Positions 25,488 through 33,639 of a DNA stretch of 64,000 nucleotides are shown here, piece after piece (position 1 is the stretch's first letter; each line of letters begins with the position of its first letter). The notes beneath the pieces were generated by a model that was not told the origin of the DNA, made no database searches, and saw only the letters and a list, made by a program, of their open reading frames with translations. This stretch comes from Jeotgalicoccus sp. GTDB lineage: Bacteria > Bacillota > Bacilli > Staphylococcales > Salinicoccaceae. The stretch covers positions 105,927 through 169,926 of the forward strand of contig DONT01000001.1 in NCBI GenBank assembly GCA_003513765.1, in the 5' to 3' direction. The position numbers were made by a program, and so were the translations under genes.

Positions 25488-26753
25488 GTGGAGTATCAGG
25501 ACAGTCTGAATTGGATACACGAACGTGCGAAATTCGGTATTAAGCCGGGTGTGAAGCGGATGGAATGGATGCTGGATAAGCTGGGCAATCCTGAGAAGAA
25601 AATTACGGGTGTCCATATCGTCGGCACGAACGGCAAAGGATCGACCTTGTCTTATATGCGAAGTGCACTGAATGAAAACGGCTATACAGTGGGGACATTT
25701 ACGTCCCCGTATATCGAAGTATTCAATGAGCGTATTTCGATTGACGGCAGACCGATATCTGATGAAGACATTGCCATGCTGGTTAATATTGTGCGCCCGG
25801 TGTCGGAACGTATGGTGGAAGAAACGGATTTAGGCACGTCGACGGAATTTGAAATCATTACGATGATGATGTTCGTCTACTTCGGCAACGTGCATCCGGT
25901 GGATTATGTGCTGGTTGAAGCGGGTTTAGGCGCAACACACGACTCGACAAACGTCTTTAATCCGGTGATGACGCTCTTAACGAGTATCGGTCTTGATCAT
26001 ATTGATATTCTGGGTGATACGCTCTTAGATATTACTAAAGACAAGTCCGGTGTCATTAAAGAAAATATTCCTTTAGTCTTTAACATCAAAGATGATGCGT
26101 GCCGGGATTATATTTATAAAGTGCTCGATGAGAAAAATGCGAAAGGCATTGAGCTGACACGCGACGTTATTCTAGTGACAGACGGTGAAGAATTCAGCTT
26201 TAAATACGGCAAATACGATTTTGACGATATTAAACTTGAAATGCTCGGCCGCCATCAGCAGGAAAATGCTGCAATCGCCATTGCGGCACTGCTTGAAATG
26301 ATGGAGCGTGACCTGGTGAAACTCGACGTCAATAAAATGATTCAGGGTGTGGAGAAAACATTCTGGACAGGCCGTATTGAACGCATCAGCGAAGACCCGG
26401 TAATTATCCTAGACGGCGCGCATAACAACGAAGCAGTGGATGTACTTGTGGATACGATGCGTGAGAATTTCTCCGATAAAAAGATTACGGTATTGTTCTC
26501 TGCAGTTAAAGGCAAGCCGTTAGATACGATGGTGTATAAAATCGGCATGCTGGCAGATACGTTTAACGTCACGGAATTCGACTTCTTTAAAGCAGAAGAT
26601 GGCGAAGTGCTGTTTAACGCGATCGATCATCCGAACAAACACTTTGTGAAAGATTATATTGACTACATTAAAAACTTTGACGGCGAAATGCTGCTTGTGA
26701 CAGGAAGCTTATACTTTATAAGTGAAGTGAAGCAGGGGTTAAGAGGTAAATAG
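25488..26753 (+). CDS. folC: Folylpolyglutamate / dihydrofolate synthase
   Basis: The start is GTG 25488, three bases after valS. This 421-residue Mur-ligase-like enzyme adds glutamates to folates, and in most bacteria also makes dihydrofolate from dihydropteroate. The ATP loop GTNGKGS is at 46-52, followed by the FTSPYIEVFNERI folate-loop motif and the VLVEAGLGATHDSTNV segment. A DGAHNNEA motif near 310 opens the C-terminal domain. It is cotranscribed with valS and so should also respond to the T-box. A strong terminator follows. Confidence 0.95.
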   Translation: MEYQDSLNWIHERAKFGIKPGVKRMEWMLDKLGNPEKKITGVHIVGTNGKGSTLSYMRSALNENGYTVGTFTSPYIEVFNERISIDGRPISDEDIAMLVNIVRPVSERMVEETDLGTSTEFEIITMMMFVYFGNVHPVDYVLVEAGLGATHDSTNVFNPVMTLLTSIGLDHIDILGDTLLDITKDKSGVIKENIPLVFNIKDDACRDYIYKVLDEKNAKGIELTRDVILVTDGEEFSFKYGKYDFDDIKLEMLGRHQQENAAIAIAALLEMMERDLVKLDVNKMIQGVEKTFWTGRIERISEDPVIILDGAHNNEAVDVLVDTMRENFSDKKITVLFSAVKGKPLDTMVYKIGMLADTFNVTEFDFFKAEDGEVLFNAIDHPNKHFVKDYIDYIKNFDGEMLLVTGSLYFISEVKQGLRGK

Positions 26754-26760
26754 AGTATTT

Positions 26761-26794
26761 AAAAAACAGCAGAGGAAATCCTCTGCTGTTTTTT
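26761..26794 (+). terminator. Terminator of the valS-folC operon
   Basis: A perfect 11-bp stem, 26766-26776 with 26779-26789, is flanked by an A-tract and a T-tract. Confidence 0.9.
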
Positions 26795-26908
26795 GCGCTC
26801 GATGGGGTGATGATTGATATTTGCCCCAATGAAACAGCAGCGATGGGAAGAAAACTGCCGCGCTCTGCTTGACTTACTCCTTTGGGGAGGTTTATGGGAG
26901 ATGCACAT

Positions 26909-27095
26909 ATACATGAGAGGACGTCATGACTATGTAAAAATAGATGCGTATATATGACGCGCTGTCATACCGATGAAAGAGGCTATGCCTATACATGAAG
27001 CGGCGTCACGCCTATATATAGGCAAATACATATACATGAAACCCGCTCATGCCTGCATAACAGCAAATGCGTATACATGAGCCGTATAGAAAAAT
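26909..27095 (+). repeat. 41-bp tandem repeat array B (about 4.5 units)
   Basis: The marker A-T-A-(C/T)-A-T-G-A recurs at 26909, 26950, 26991, 27032 and 27073, an exact 41-bp period. Further marks per unit are TCA(T/C) 15 bases after the start and, in most units, an AATGCGT-like ending. Copies are more diverged than in array A, and older degenerate units may extend left to about 26827. The array fills the gap between convergent folC and mscL; no gene is seen there. Confidence 0.9.
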
Positions 27096-27102
27096 AACCC
27101 CA

Positions 27103-27127
27103 CAAAAAAAGAGCACCCAATGTGCTC
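27103..27127 (-). terminator. Terminator of mscL
   Basis: GAGCAC (27111-27116) pairs with GTGCTC (27122-27127). On the minus strand the hairpin is followed by T7 (complement of the A-run 27104-27110). Confidence 0.8.
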
Positions 27128-27149
27128 TCCAAAAAAGTACTTAATAAAA

Positions 27150-27536
27150 TTATAAACCAGTACCATCTTTTTTGTTTTCTTCCATACCTTTTAATGAATC
27201 TCTCATTTCACGTAATAGAACTAACTGTTCGTCTTCAACTTCTTCTTCAACAAACTTGTTTCTCGTTAACTTGTTAACGACTTTAACGAATACGAATACT
27301 GCTGCACCGATAATGATAAAGTCGATAATTGCCTGAATGAACACACCGTAAGTAATACCCATGTATACCCAGTCTGATGCGAAATCAGTATCGCCGAAAA
27401 TTAAAGCGATTAACGGCATGATGATGTTTTCAACAAGAGCCTGAACGATTTTGCCAAACGCTGCACCGATAACTACTGCGACTGCAAGGTCTAAAACGTT
27501 GCCGCGCAGCATAAAGTCTTTAAATTCCTGCCACAT
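27150..27536 (-). CDS. mscL: Large-conductance mechanosensitive channel
   Basis: The start is the ATG at 27536 (minus strand), with AGGAGGTCA just upstream; a longer frame to 27653 lacks a ribosome site. The 128-residue protein is a homopentameric channel that opens on membrane tension to release solutes in hypo-osmotic shock. It shows the amphipathic N-terminus, TM1 (VLDLAVAVVIGAAFGKIVQALV, with the gate-lining Gly/Ala pattern), TM2 (IIDFIIIGAAVFVFVKVVNK) and the charged C-terminal helix. It is transcribed convergently with folC. Confidence 0.97.
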   Translation of the reverse strand: MWQEFKDFMLRGNVLDLAVAVVIGAAFGKIVQALVENIIMPLIALIFGDTDFASDWVYMGITYGVFIQAIIDFIIIGAAVFVFVKVVNKLTRNKFVEEEVEDEQLVLLREMRDSLKGMEENKKDGTGL

Positions 27537-27810
27537 AAAATGACCTCCTGAGTGTTTAAGATAGTAACTTTTTATAATAATACATGAATATTTCACGATA
27601 TCAAGTGTTATTTTATATATTAATAATACCTTAACACAAGGACTTGCAAGCAAATCACTAATAATGTTTAGTTATGAATGTTATAATTAAAGATAATCAA
27701 ATGTTATTCTTATATCAAGCTTATTCATATCACAAGTTTCGTTGAAAACATTTACTTTATATTAAGAGTAAGTATACAATTAGGATGACTAAATTTAGAG
27801 GGGGCTTTTA

Positions 27811-30522
27811 ATGATGTCAAAGAACGTTAAAGACAATTCTCGTCAGACATTATCAGTGAATGGTAAAGATTATACTTATTACAGCCTGCAGTCACTAGCA
27901 GACAATGGCATGAGCAAGTCTGAAAACTTGCCGTATTCAATCCGTGTGTTACTGGAGTCAGTATTGAGACAGTATGACGGCAGTGTGATTAACGATAACC
28001 ACATTGAAGCATTAGCAAACTGGGACAAAGGGGAAATTAAAGGTAAAGAAGTTCCATTTAAACCTTCCCGCGTAATTCTGCAGGATTTCACAGGGGTACC
28101 TGCGGTAGTTGACCTTGCTTCACTGCGTACAGCGATGGAAGCAGTAGGCGGAGACGTTCAGAAAATTAACCCTGAAGTACCGGTTGACTTAGTAATTGAC
28201 CACTCAGTACAAGTTGATGAGTACGGCAGCATGAATGCACTTCAAAAGAATATGGATCTTGAGTTTGAGCGTAATATGGAGCGTTATGAGTTCCTTCGCT
28301 GGGCGACTAAAGCGTTCGATAACTACCAGGCAGTTCCGCCTGCAACAGGTATCGTTCACCAGGTTAACCTTGAGTATCTTGCTAACGTAGTACATGCAAG
28401 AGAAGAAGACGGCGCACAGGTTCTTTTCCCGGATACATTAGTGGGGACTGACTCTCATACGACGATGATTAACGGCCTCGGCGTTCTTGGATGGGGTGTC
28501 GGCGGTATTGAAGCTGAAGCGAGTATGCTTGGACAGCCTTCATACTTCCCGGTACCTGAAGTTATCGGTGTACGTATGACGAATTCATTGCCTGAAGGTA
28601 CAACTGCAACAGACCTTGCTTTAAAAGTAACGGAAGTGCTTAGAAAGAAAGGCGTTGTAGGTAAATTTGTAGAGTTCTTCGGACAAGGGGTAACAGAATT
28701 ACCGCTTGCTGACCGCGCAACAATCGCAAATATGGCACCTGAATACGGTGCAACTTGCGGATTCTTCGCAGTTGACGATGAAACACTTGATTACATGAGA
28801 CTGACAGGACGCGACCCGGATCACATCGATGTTGTTCGCGAATACCTGAAAGAAAATAATCTCTTCTTCGACCCGGCAGTAGAACCAACTTATACTGACG
28901 TTGTAGAAGTTGACTTATCGACAGTTGAATCATCACTGGCTGGACCAAAACGTCCGCAGGATTTAATCAGCCTGTCAAATATGAAAGAAGAATACAAAAA
29001 ATCAGTTACAGCACCGAGCGGCAACCACGGCCACGGCTTAACTGAAGAAGAATTCGATAAAACAGGTACTGTGAAGTACAACGACGGCGAAGAGCAGGAA
29101 CTTAAAACAGGTGACCTTGTAATCGCTGCAATCACTTCATGTACGAACACATCTAACCCGTACGTTATGCTTGGTGCCGGTTTAATTGCTAAAAAAGCAG
29201 TTGAAAAAGGACTGACTGTACCGAAATACGTTAAGACTTCATTAGCACCGGGTTCTAAAGTTGTTACAGGCTACCTTGAAGACGCAGGTCTTCAGCCGTA
29301 CCTTGACCAGCTTGGATTCAACTTAGTTGGTTACGGCTGTACAACATGTATCGGTAACTCAGGACCGCTACGTCCTGAAGTAACGAAAACAATCGTTGAT
29401 AACGACATGCTGGTATCATCTGTATTATCAGGTAACCGTAACTTCGAAGGACGTATCCACCCGTTAGTTAAAGCGAACTACTTAGCTTCGCCTCAGCTTG
29501 TTGTGGCATACGCACTTGCAGGTACTGTTGATATCGATCTTCGCACTGAGCCGCTAGGCCAGGACAAAGACGGCAACGATGTATTCATGAAAGATATCTG
29601 GCCATCAATTAAAGAGGTTAGAGATACAGTAATGTCTACAGTGACACCTGAATTATTCAGAAAAGAATACGAAACAGTATTTGATTCAAACGAAACTTGG
29701 AATAACATCGAAGTGACTGATGCACCATTATACGATTTCGGTGACGAATCAACATATATTCAAAATCCGTCATTCTTCCAGAACTTATCTAAAGAAGCAG
29801 GTACAATCGAACCGTTAAACGGCCTTAGAGTACTTGGTAAATTTGGAGATTCTGTAACGACTGACCACATTTCACCAGCAGGTGCCATCGGTAAAGATAC
29901 GCCGGCAGGTAAATGGTTAATCGAACAGGGAGTGTCACCACGTGACTTTAACTCTTACGGTTCACGCCGCGGTAACCACGAAGTAATGGTACGCGGAACA
30001 TTCGCTAACATCCGTATCCGCAACCAGATTGCTCCGGGTACAGAAGGCGGATTCACGACTCACTGGCCGACAGGCGATGTGACGAGCATCTATGAAGCAT
30101 CTGAAAGATACCAGGAAGAAGGCACAGGCCTGATGATCATAGCCGGCGACGACTACGGTATGGGCTCAAGCCGTGACTGGGCTGCTAAAGGCACAAACTT
30201 ACTTGGTGTTAAAGCAGTATTAGCTGCAAGCTATGAGCGTATTCACCGTTCAAACTTAGTAATGATGGGTGTTCTGCCATTACAATTTGTTAACGGCGAA
30301 AACGCTGAAGACCACGGACTTGACGGTTCTGAAGCTTTCGATATTAATATCGATGAAAGTGTTACAGCTGGAGAAGTTATCGATGTTGTTGCAACGAAAG
30401 AAAACGGCGACAAAGTTAACCTTAAAGCTAAAGTACGTTTTGACTCAGACGTTGAAGCGGACTACTACAGACACGGCGGTATTTTACAGCTTGTACTTCG
30501 TAAGAAGATTGCATCAGCTTAA
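27811..30522 (+). CDS. acnA: Aconitate hydratase A
   Basis: A 903-residue TCA-cycle enzyme interconverting citrate and isocitrate with a [4Fe-4S] cluster. Cluster ligands are Cys444 (TSCTNTSNP) and Cys510/Cys513 (GCTTCIGNSG); the swivelling C-terminal domain carries SSRDWAAKG. Length fits the AcnA/IRP1-type family, which can also bind RNA when the cluster is lost. Two ATGs (27811, 27814) follow AGAGGGGG; either could start. A possible promoter lies at 27751-27778 (TTTACT, 16 nt, TATACA). It is divergent from mscL. Confidence 0.97.
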   Translation: MMSKNVKDNSRQTLSVNGKDYTYYSLQSLADNGMSKSENLPYSIRVLLESVLRQYDGSVINDNHIEALANWDKGEIKGKEVPFKPSRVILQDFTGVPAVVDLASLRTAMEAVGGDVQKINPEVPVDLVIDHSVQVDEYGSMNALQKNMDLEFERNMERYEFLRWATKAFDNYQAVPPATGIVHQVNLEYLANVVHAREEDGAQVLFPDTLVGTDSHTTMINGLGVLGWGVGGIEAEASMLGQPSYFPVPEVIGVRMTNSLPEGTTATDLALKVTEVLRKKGVVGKFVEFFGQGVTELPLADRATIANMAPEYGATCGFFAVDDETLDYMRLTGRDPDHIDVVREYLKENNLFFDPAVEPTYTDVVEVDLSTVESSLAGPKRPQDLISLSNMKEEYKKSVTAPSGNHGHGLTEEEFDKTGTVKYNDGEEQELKTGDLVIAAITSCTNTSNPYVMLGAGLIAKKAVEKGLTVPKYVKTSLAPGSKVVTGYLEDAGLQPYLDQLGFNLVGYGCTTCIGNSGPLRPEVTKTIVDNDMLVSSVLSGNRNFEGRIHPLVKANYLASPQLVVAYALAGTVDIDLRTEPLGQDKDGNDVFMKDIWPSIKEVRDTVMSTVTPELFRKEYETVFDSNETWNNIEVTDAPLYDFGDESTYIQNPSFFQNLSKEAGTIEPLNGLRVLGKFGDSVTTDHISPAGAIGKDTPAGKWLIEQGVSPRDFNSYGSRRGNHEVMVRGTFANIRIRNQIAPGTEGGFTTHWPTGDVTSIYEASERYQEEGTGLMIIAGDDYGMGSSRDWAAKGTNLLGVKAVLAASYERIHRSNLVMMGVLPLQFVNGENAEDHGLDGSEAFDINIDESVTAGEVIDVVATKENGDKVNLKAKVRFDSDVEADYYRHGGILQLVLRKKIASA

Positions 30523-30546
30523 TAAGAATTTAAAAACAGATTTGAA

Positions 30547-30583
30547 AAATCCATCAAAGCATCGCTTTGATGGATTTATATTT
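30547..30583 (+). terminator. Terminator of acnA
   Basis: A perfect 14-bp stem, 30547-30560 with 30564-30577 and a 3-nt loop, is followed by ATATTTT. Confidence 0.88.
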
Positions 30584-30596
30584 TGGTGCGGTTTCG

Positions 30597-30830
30597 ACCG
30601 CATGTAGGGGCCACATCAGGTTGATAAATTCCACTTGACCGCATCTGGCTACATCATCCGGCCGCAAATTAACACTCAACCGCATGTAGTTCTGTCATCC
30701 GGCCGCAAATTAACACTCAACCGCATGTAGTTCTGTCATCCGGTCACGAAATAACATTCAACCGCATGTGACTCTCTCATCCGGCCTCAAAGAGTGATTC
30801 AACCGCATGAGCGCCACCACACAAAAAAAC
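30597..30830 (+). repeat. 41-bp tandem repeat array C (about 5.7 units)
   Basis: ACCGCATG (ACCGCATC once) begins units at 30597, 30638, 30679, 30720, 30761 and 30802, an exact 41-bp period; the last unit is cut by the plsY terminator. TCATCCGG lies 16 bases into most units and AACACTCA at the end of units 2 and 3. Units 3 and 4 are nearly identical, unit 1 the most diverged. The array fills the gap between convergent acnA and plsY; no gene is seen. Confidence 0.95.
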
Positions 30831-30855
30831 GACCTGATTACTTCAGGCCGTTACT
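30821..30855 (-). terminator. Terminator of plsY
   Basis: AACGACCTGA (30828-30837) pairs with TCAGGCCGTT (30843-30852), with one G-U pair. On the minus strand it is followed by a T-run (complement of A 30823-30829). Confidence 0.85.
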
Positions 30856-30869
30856 TTTAAATACGTCAA

Positions 30870-31460
30870 TTACATAAATGTGATTTTCGGTTCAGTGCCT
30901 TCTTTAATACGTTTCATGTTGGAAGTATGTTTTACAATTACCATAATTCCAAGTATAATGCCAAAGCCGATCATAAACAGATTGCCTGTAAACATTACAC
31001 TGATCATCAATGCAATTGCTGCAAAGACACTGCCGAGCGATACGTATTTCGAAATTTTTAAAGTAATAAGGAACGTTGCCAGTACGATGATAAAAATGAT
31101 GGGTGCCGCTGCTAATATAGCACCGCCGCCTGTCGCCACTGCTTTGCCGCCTTTGAATTTTAAAAAGATTGAATAGACGTGACCGATTGCTGCGACAACC
31201 CCGAAGATAATAACAGGGAAATCTACGTCAGTACTGACAAGCATGGCAACCCATACAGGAATTGCACCTTTTAAAATGTCGAGTATGAGGACAACGATAC
31301 CGGCTTTCTTGCCGAGAATACGAAATGTGTTAGTCGTTCCGACATTGCCGCTGCCATGTTCGCGCAAATCAATTTTGTAAAATGTTTTGCTGATAATCAG
31401 GCTGAATGGAATAGAGCCGAAAAGGTAGCTGAAAATTAATAATAAAATAACTGTATACAC
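30870..31460 (-). CDS. plsY: Acyl-phosphate:glycerol-3-phosphate acyltransferase
   Basis: A 196-residue membrane enzyme that makes lysophosphatidate from acyl-phosphate and glycerol-3-phosphate, the first step of phospholipid synthesis with PlsX. The three family motifs are present: GSIPFSLIIS near 15-24, the Gly-rich HGSGNVGTTN near 35-44, and GHVYSIFLKFKGGKAVAT near 93-110. Five or so membrane helices are visible. It is divergent from parE, the arrangement known in staphylococci. Confidence 0.97.
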   Translation of the reverse strand: MYTVILLLIFSYLFGSIPFSLIISKTFYKIDLREHGSGNVGTTNTFRILGKKAGIVVLILDILKGAIPVWVAMLVSTDVDFPVIIFGVVAAIGHVYSIFLKFKGGKAVATGGGAILAAAPIIFIIVLATFLITLKISKYVSLGSVFAAIALMISVMFTGNLFMIGFGIILGIMVIVKHTSNMKRIKEGTEPKITFM

Positions 31461-31621
31461 TAAATAATCCCCTTTTGCTATCAGGTACTAATAGTTTACC
31501 ATAAAAAAATATTTTCGCCCATATTTATATGAAGTAGTTTATAATAATATTATGTAAACTTAATATATTTTGTTGCAAAACTTGGAGATTTATATAAAAA
31601 TAGATAAGTAGATTAATTTAA

Positions 31622-31635
31622 CGAACATACGTTTG
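31622..31635 (+). promoter_or_regulatory. LexA (SOS) box upstream of parE-parC
   Basis: CGAACATACGTTTG matches the Gram-positive LexA/DinR consensus CGAACRNRYGTTYG at every position and lies 24 nt before the parE start. LexA control of parE-parC has been reported in Staphylococcus aureus, so repression relieved by DNA damage is likely. Confidence 0.85.
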
Positions 31636-31659
31636 TATTGTTTGTAGGAGGATACAGAC

Positions 31660-33639
31660 TTGGCAAAACAAACTGGATATACTGATGAGTCCATTCAAAT
31701 ATTAGAAGGCCTGGATGCTGTTAGAAAGCGTCCGGGTATGTATATCGGTTCTACAGATACGAGAGGCCTGCATCACCTCGTATATGAAATTACCGACAAT
31801 GCGGTCGATGAGATTATTAACGGCCACGGCAATGAAATCAATATTACGATTAACAAAGATGAAAGTATTACTATCCGTGACAACGGCCGCGGACTGCCGA
31901 CGGGCATGCACTCGTCGGGGCGTCCGACAGCTGAAGTAATATTTACTGTACTTCATGCGGGCGGTAAGTTCAGCTCGGATAACTACAAATCGGCCGGTGG
32001 ACTGCACGGCGTTGGGTCATCTGTAGTTAACGCCCTAAGTGAATCGATGAAGATCCGTGTCTTTAGAAACGGCAAGATTCACGAGCTGTCGTTTAAAAAC
32101 GGCGGCAAGGTCGACGGCAAGTTAAAAGAAACCGGTAAAACGAAAGAAACGGGTACAGAGGTAACGTTTAAAGCGGATCCTGAAATCTTTAAGCAGACGA
32201 TTGCGTTTAACTTTGAAACAATCGCTGAGCGCATGCGCGAGTCGGCATTTTTAACTAAAGGCTTAAAGATTACAATTAACGACAAGCGAACTGATGAAGA
32301 AGAAATCTTCCAGTTTGACGACGGGCTGAAATCATTTATTGAATTCTTAAACGAAGGCAAGGATGATATCGGCAATATCGTCATGTTCGAAGGGAAATAC
32401 AATGAAATGGTTGCCGAAGTGGCGTTCCAGTTTAATGACCAGTACTCGGAAACGATTATTTCATTCGTGAACAACGTCCGCACAAAAGACGGCGGAACGC
32501 ACGAAGTTGGCTTTAAAACCGGCTTTACTCGAGCATTTAATGAATACGCACGTAAAATCGGTGAATTAAAAACGAAAGATAAAAATTTAGAAGGCAGTGA
32601 TATCCGTGAAGGACTGACTGCTGTCATATCCATTAAACTGCCCGAACACCTGCTCCAGTTCGAAGGTCAGACAAAAGGCAAGCTCGGTACTTCAGAAGCC
32701 CGCAACTTAATGGAAACACTATTAACTGAGCAGCTGCCGTACTATTTAGAAGAAAATGGTGCATTATCAACACAACTGGTTAAAAAGGCAATTAAAGCAC
32801 GCCAGGTGCGTGAAGCTGCCCGTAAAGCGCGTGAAGAAGCCCGCAGCGGCAAAAAGAATAAATCGAGAGATACGCTGCTGTCAGGTAAATTAACGCCGGC
32901 ACAAAGCAAGAACGCGAAGAAAAACGAACTGTTTTTAGTAGAAGGTGACTCTGCCGGCGGTTCAGCCAAGCAGGGGCGTGACAGACGCTTCCAGGCGATT
33001 TTACCTTTACGCGGTAAAGTAATTAATACAGAAAAAGCGAAGTTCGAAGATATCTTTAAAAATGAAGAGATCAATACAATTATTCATACAATCGGTGCCG
33101 GCGTCGGCACTGACTTTAAAGTGGATGATACGAACTACGATAAAATTATTATTATGACTGATGCGGATACGGATGGTGCGCATATCCAGGTATTGTTATT
33201 AACGTTCTTCTTTAACTATATGCGCCCGCTGTTTGAAGCAGGCAAGATTTACATTGCACTGCCGCCGCTCTTTAAACTTGAGAAAAAAGGCAAGAAGAAA
33301 GAGATTAAATACGTCTGGACTGAAGACGAGCTTGCTGCAGCCCAGGAAGAAATGGGCAATGCCGAACTGCAGCGCTATAAAGGTCTCGGTGAGATGATGG
33401 CCGAACAGCTGTGGGAAACGACAATGGATCCGGAGACACGCACGCTGATTCAGGTTAGAATTGAAGACGAAGCATTATCTTTAAAACGTGTAACGACACT
33501 GATGGGTGACAACGTTGAAATCAGACGTAAATGGATCGATTCAAACGTGTCATTTACGCTGGAAGAAGGCAACAGCATTCTTGATAATCAGGATGTAGAA
33601 AAATTAGCAGAGAGTGATGAAGATTATGGCCGAGCATAA
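31660..33639 (+). CDS. parE: DNA topoisomerase IV subunit B
   Basis: The start is TTG 31660, with TAGGAGG 7 to 13 nt upstream; 659 residues. This is the ATPase subunit of topoisomerase IV, which unlinks daughter chromosomes. The GHKL ATPase domain holds EITDNAVDE and the RGLPTGMHSSGRPTAEVI lid; the TOPRIM domain holds EGDSAGGSAKQGRD (Glu428) and the metal-binding DADTD at 501-505. It overlaps parC by 14 bases, so the two subunits are translationally coupled. Confidence 0.97.
   Translation: MAKQTGYTDESIQILEGLDAVRKRPGMYIGSTDTRGLHHLVYEITDNAVDEIINGHGNEINITINKDESITIRDNGRGLPTGMHSSGRPTAEVIFTVLHAGGKFSSDNYKSAGGLHGVGSSVVNALSESMKIRVFRNGKIHELSFKNGGKVDGKLKETGKTKETGTEVTFKADPEIFKQTIAFNFETIAERMRESAFLTKGLKITINDKRTDEEEIFQFDDGLKSFIEFLNEGKDDIGNIVMFEGKYNEMVAEVAFQFNDQYSETIISFVNNVRTKDGGTHEVGFKTGFTRAFNEYARKIGELKTKDKNLEGSDIREGLTAVISIKLPEHLLQFEGQTKGKLGTSEARNLMETLLTEQLPYYLEENGALSTQLVKKAIKARQVREAARKAREEARSGKKNKSRDTLLSGKLTPAQSKNAKKNELFLVEGDSAGGSAKQGRDRRFQAILPLRGKVINTEKAKFEDIFKNEEINTIIHTIGAGVGTDFKVDDTNYDKIIIMTDADTDGAHIQVLLLTFFFNYMRPLFEAGKIYIALPPLFKLEKKGKKKEIKYVWTEDELAAAQEEMGNAELQRYKGLGEMMAEQLWETTMDPETRTLIQVRIEDEALSLKRVTTLMGDNVEIRRKWIDSNVSFTLEEGNSILDNQDVEKLAESDEDYGRA

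Noticed and set aside
20920..30830. CRISPR array
   Set aside because: Units are contiguous and similar over their whole length; there are no constant repeats separated by unique spacers and no cas genes nearby.
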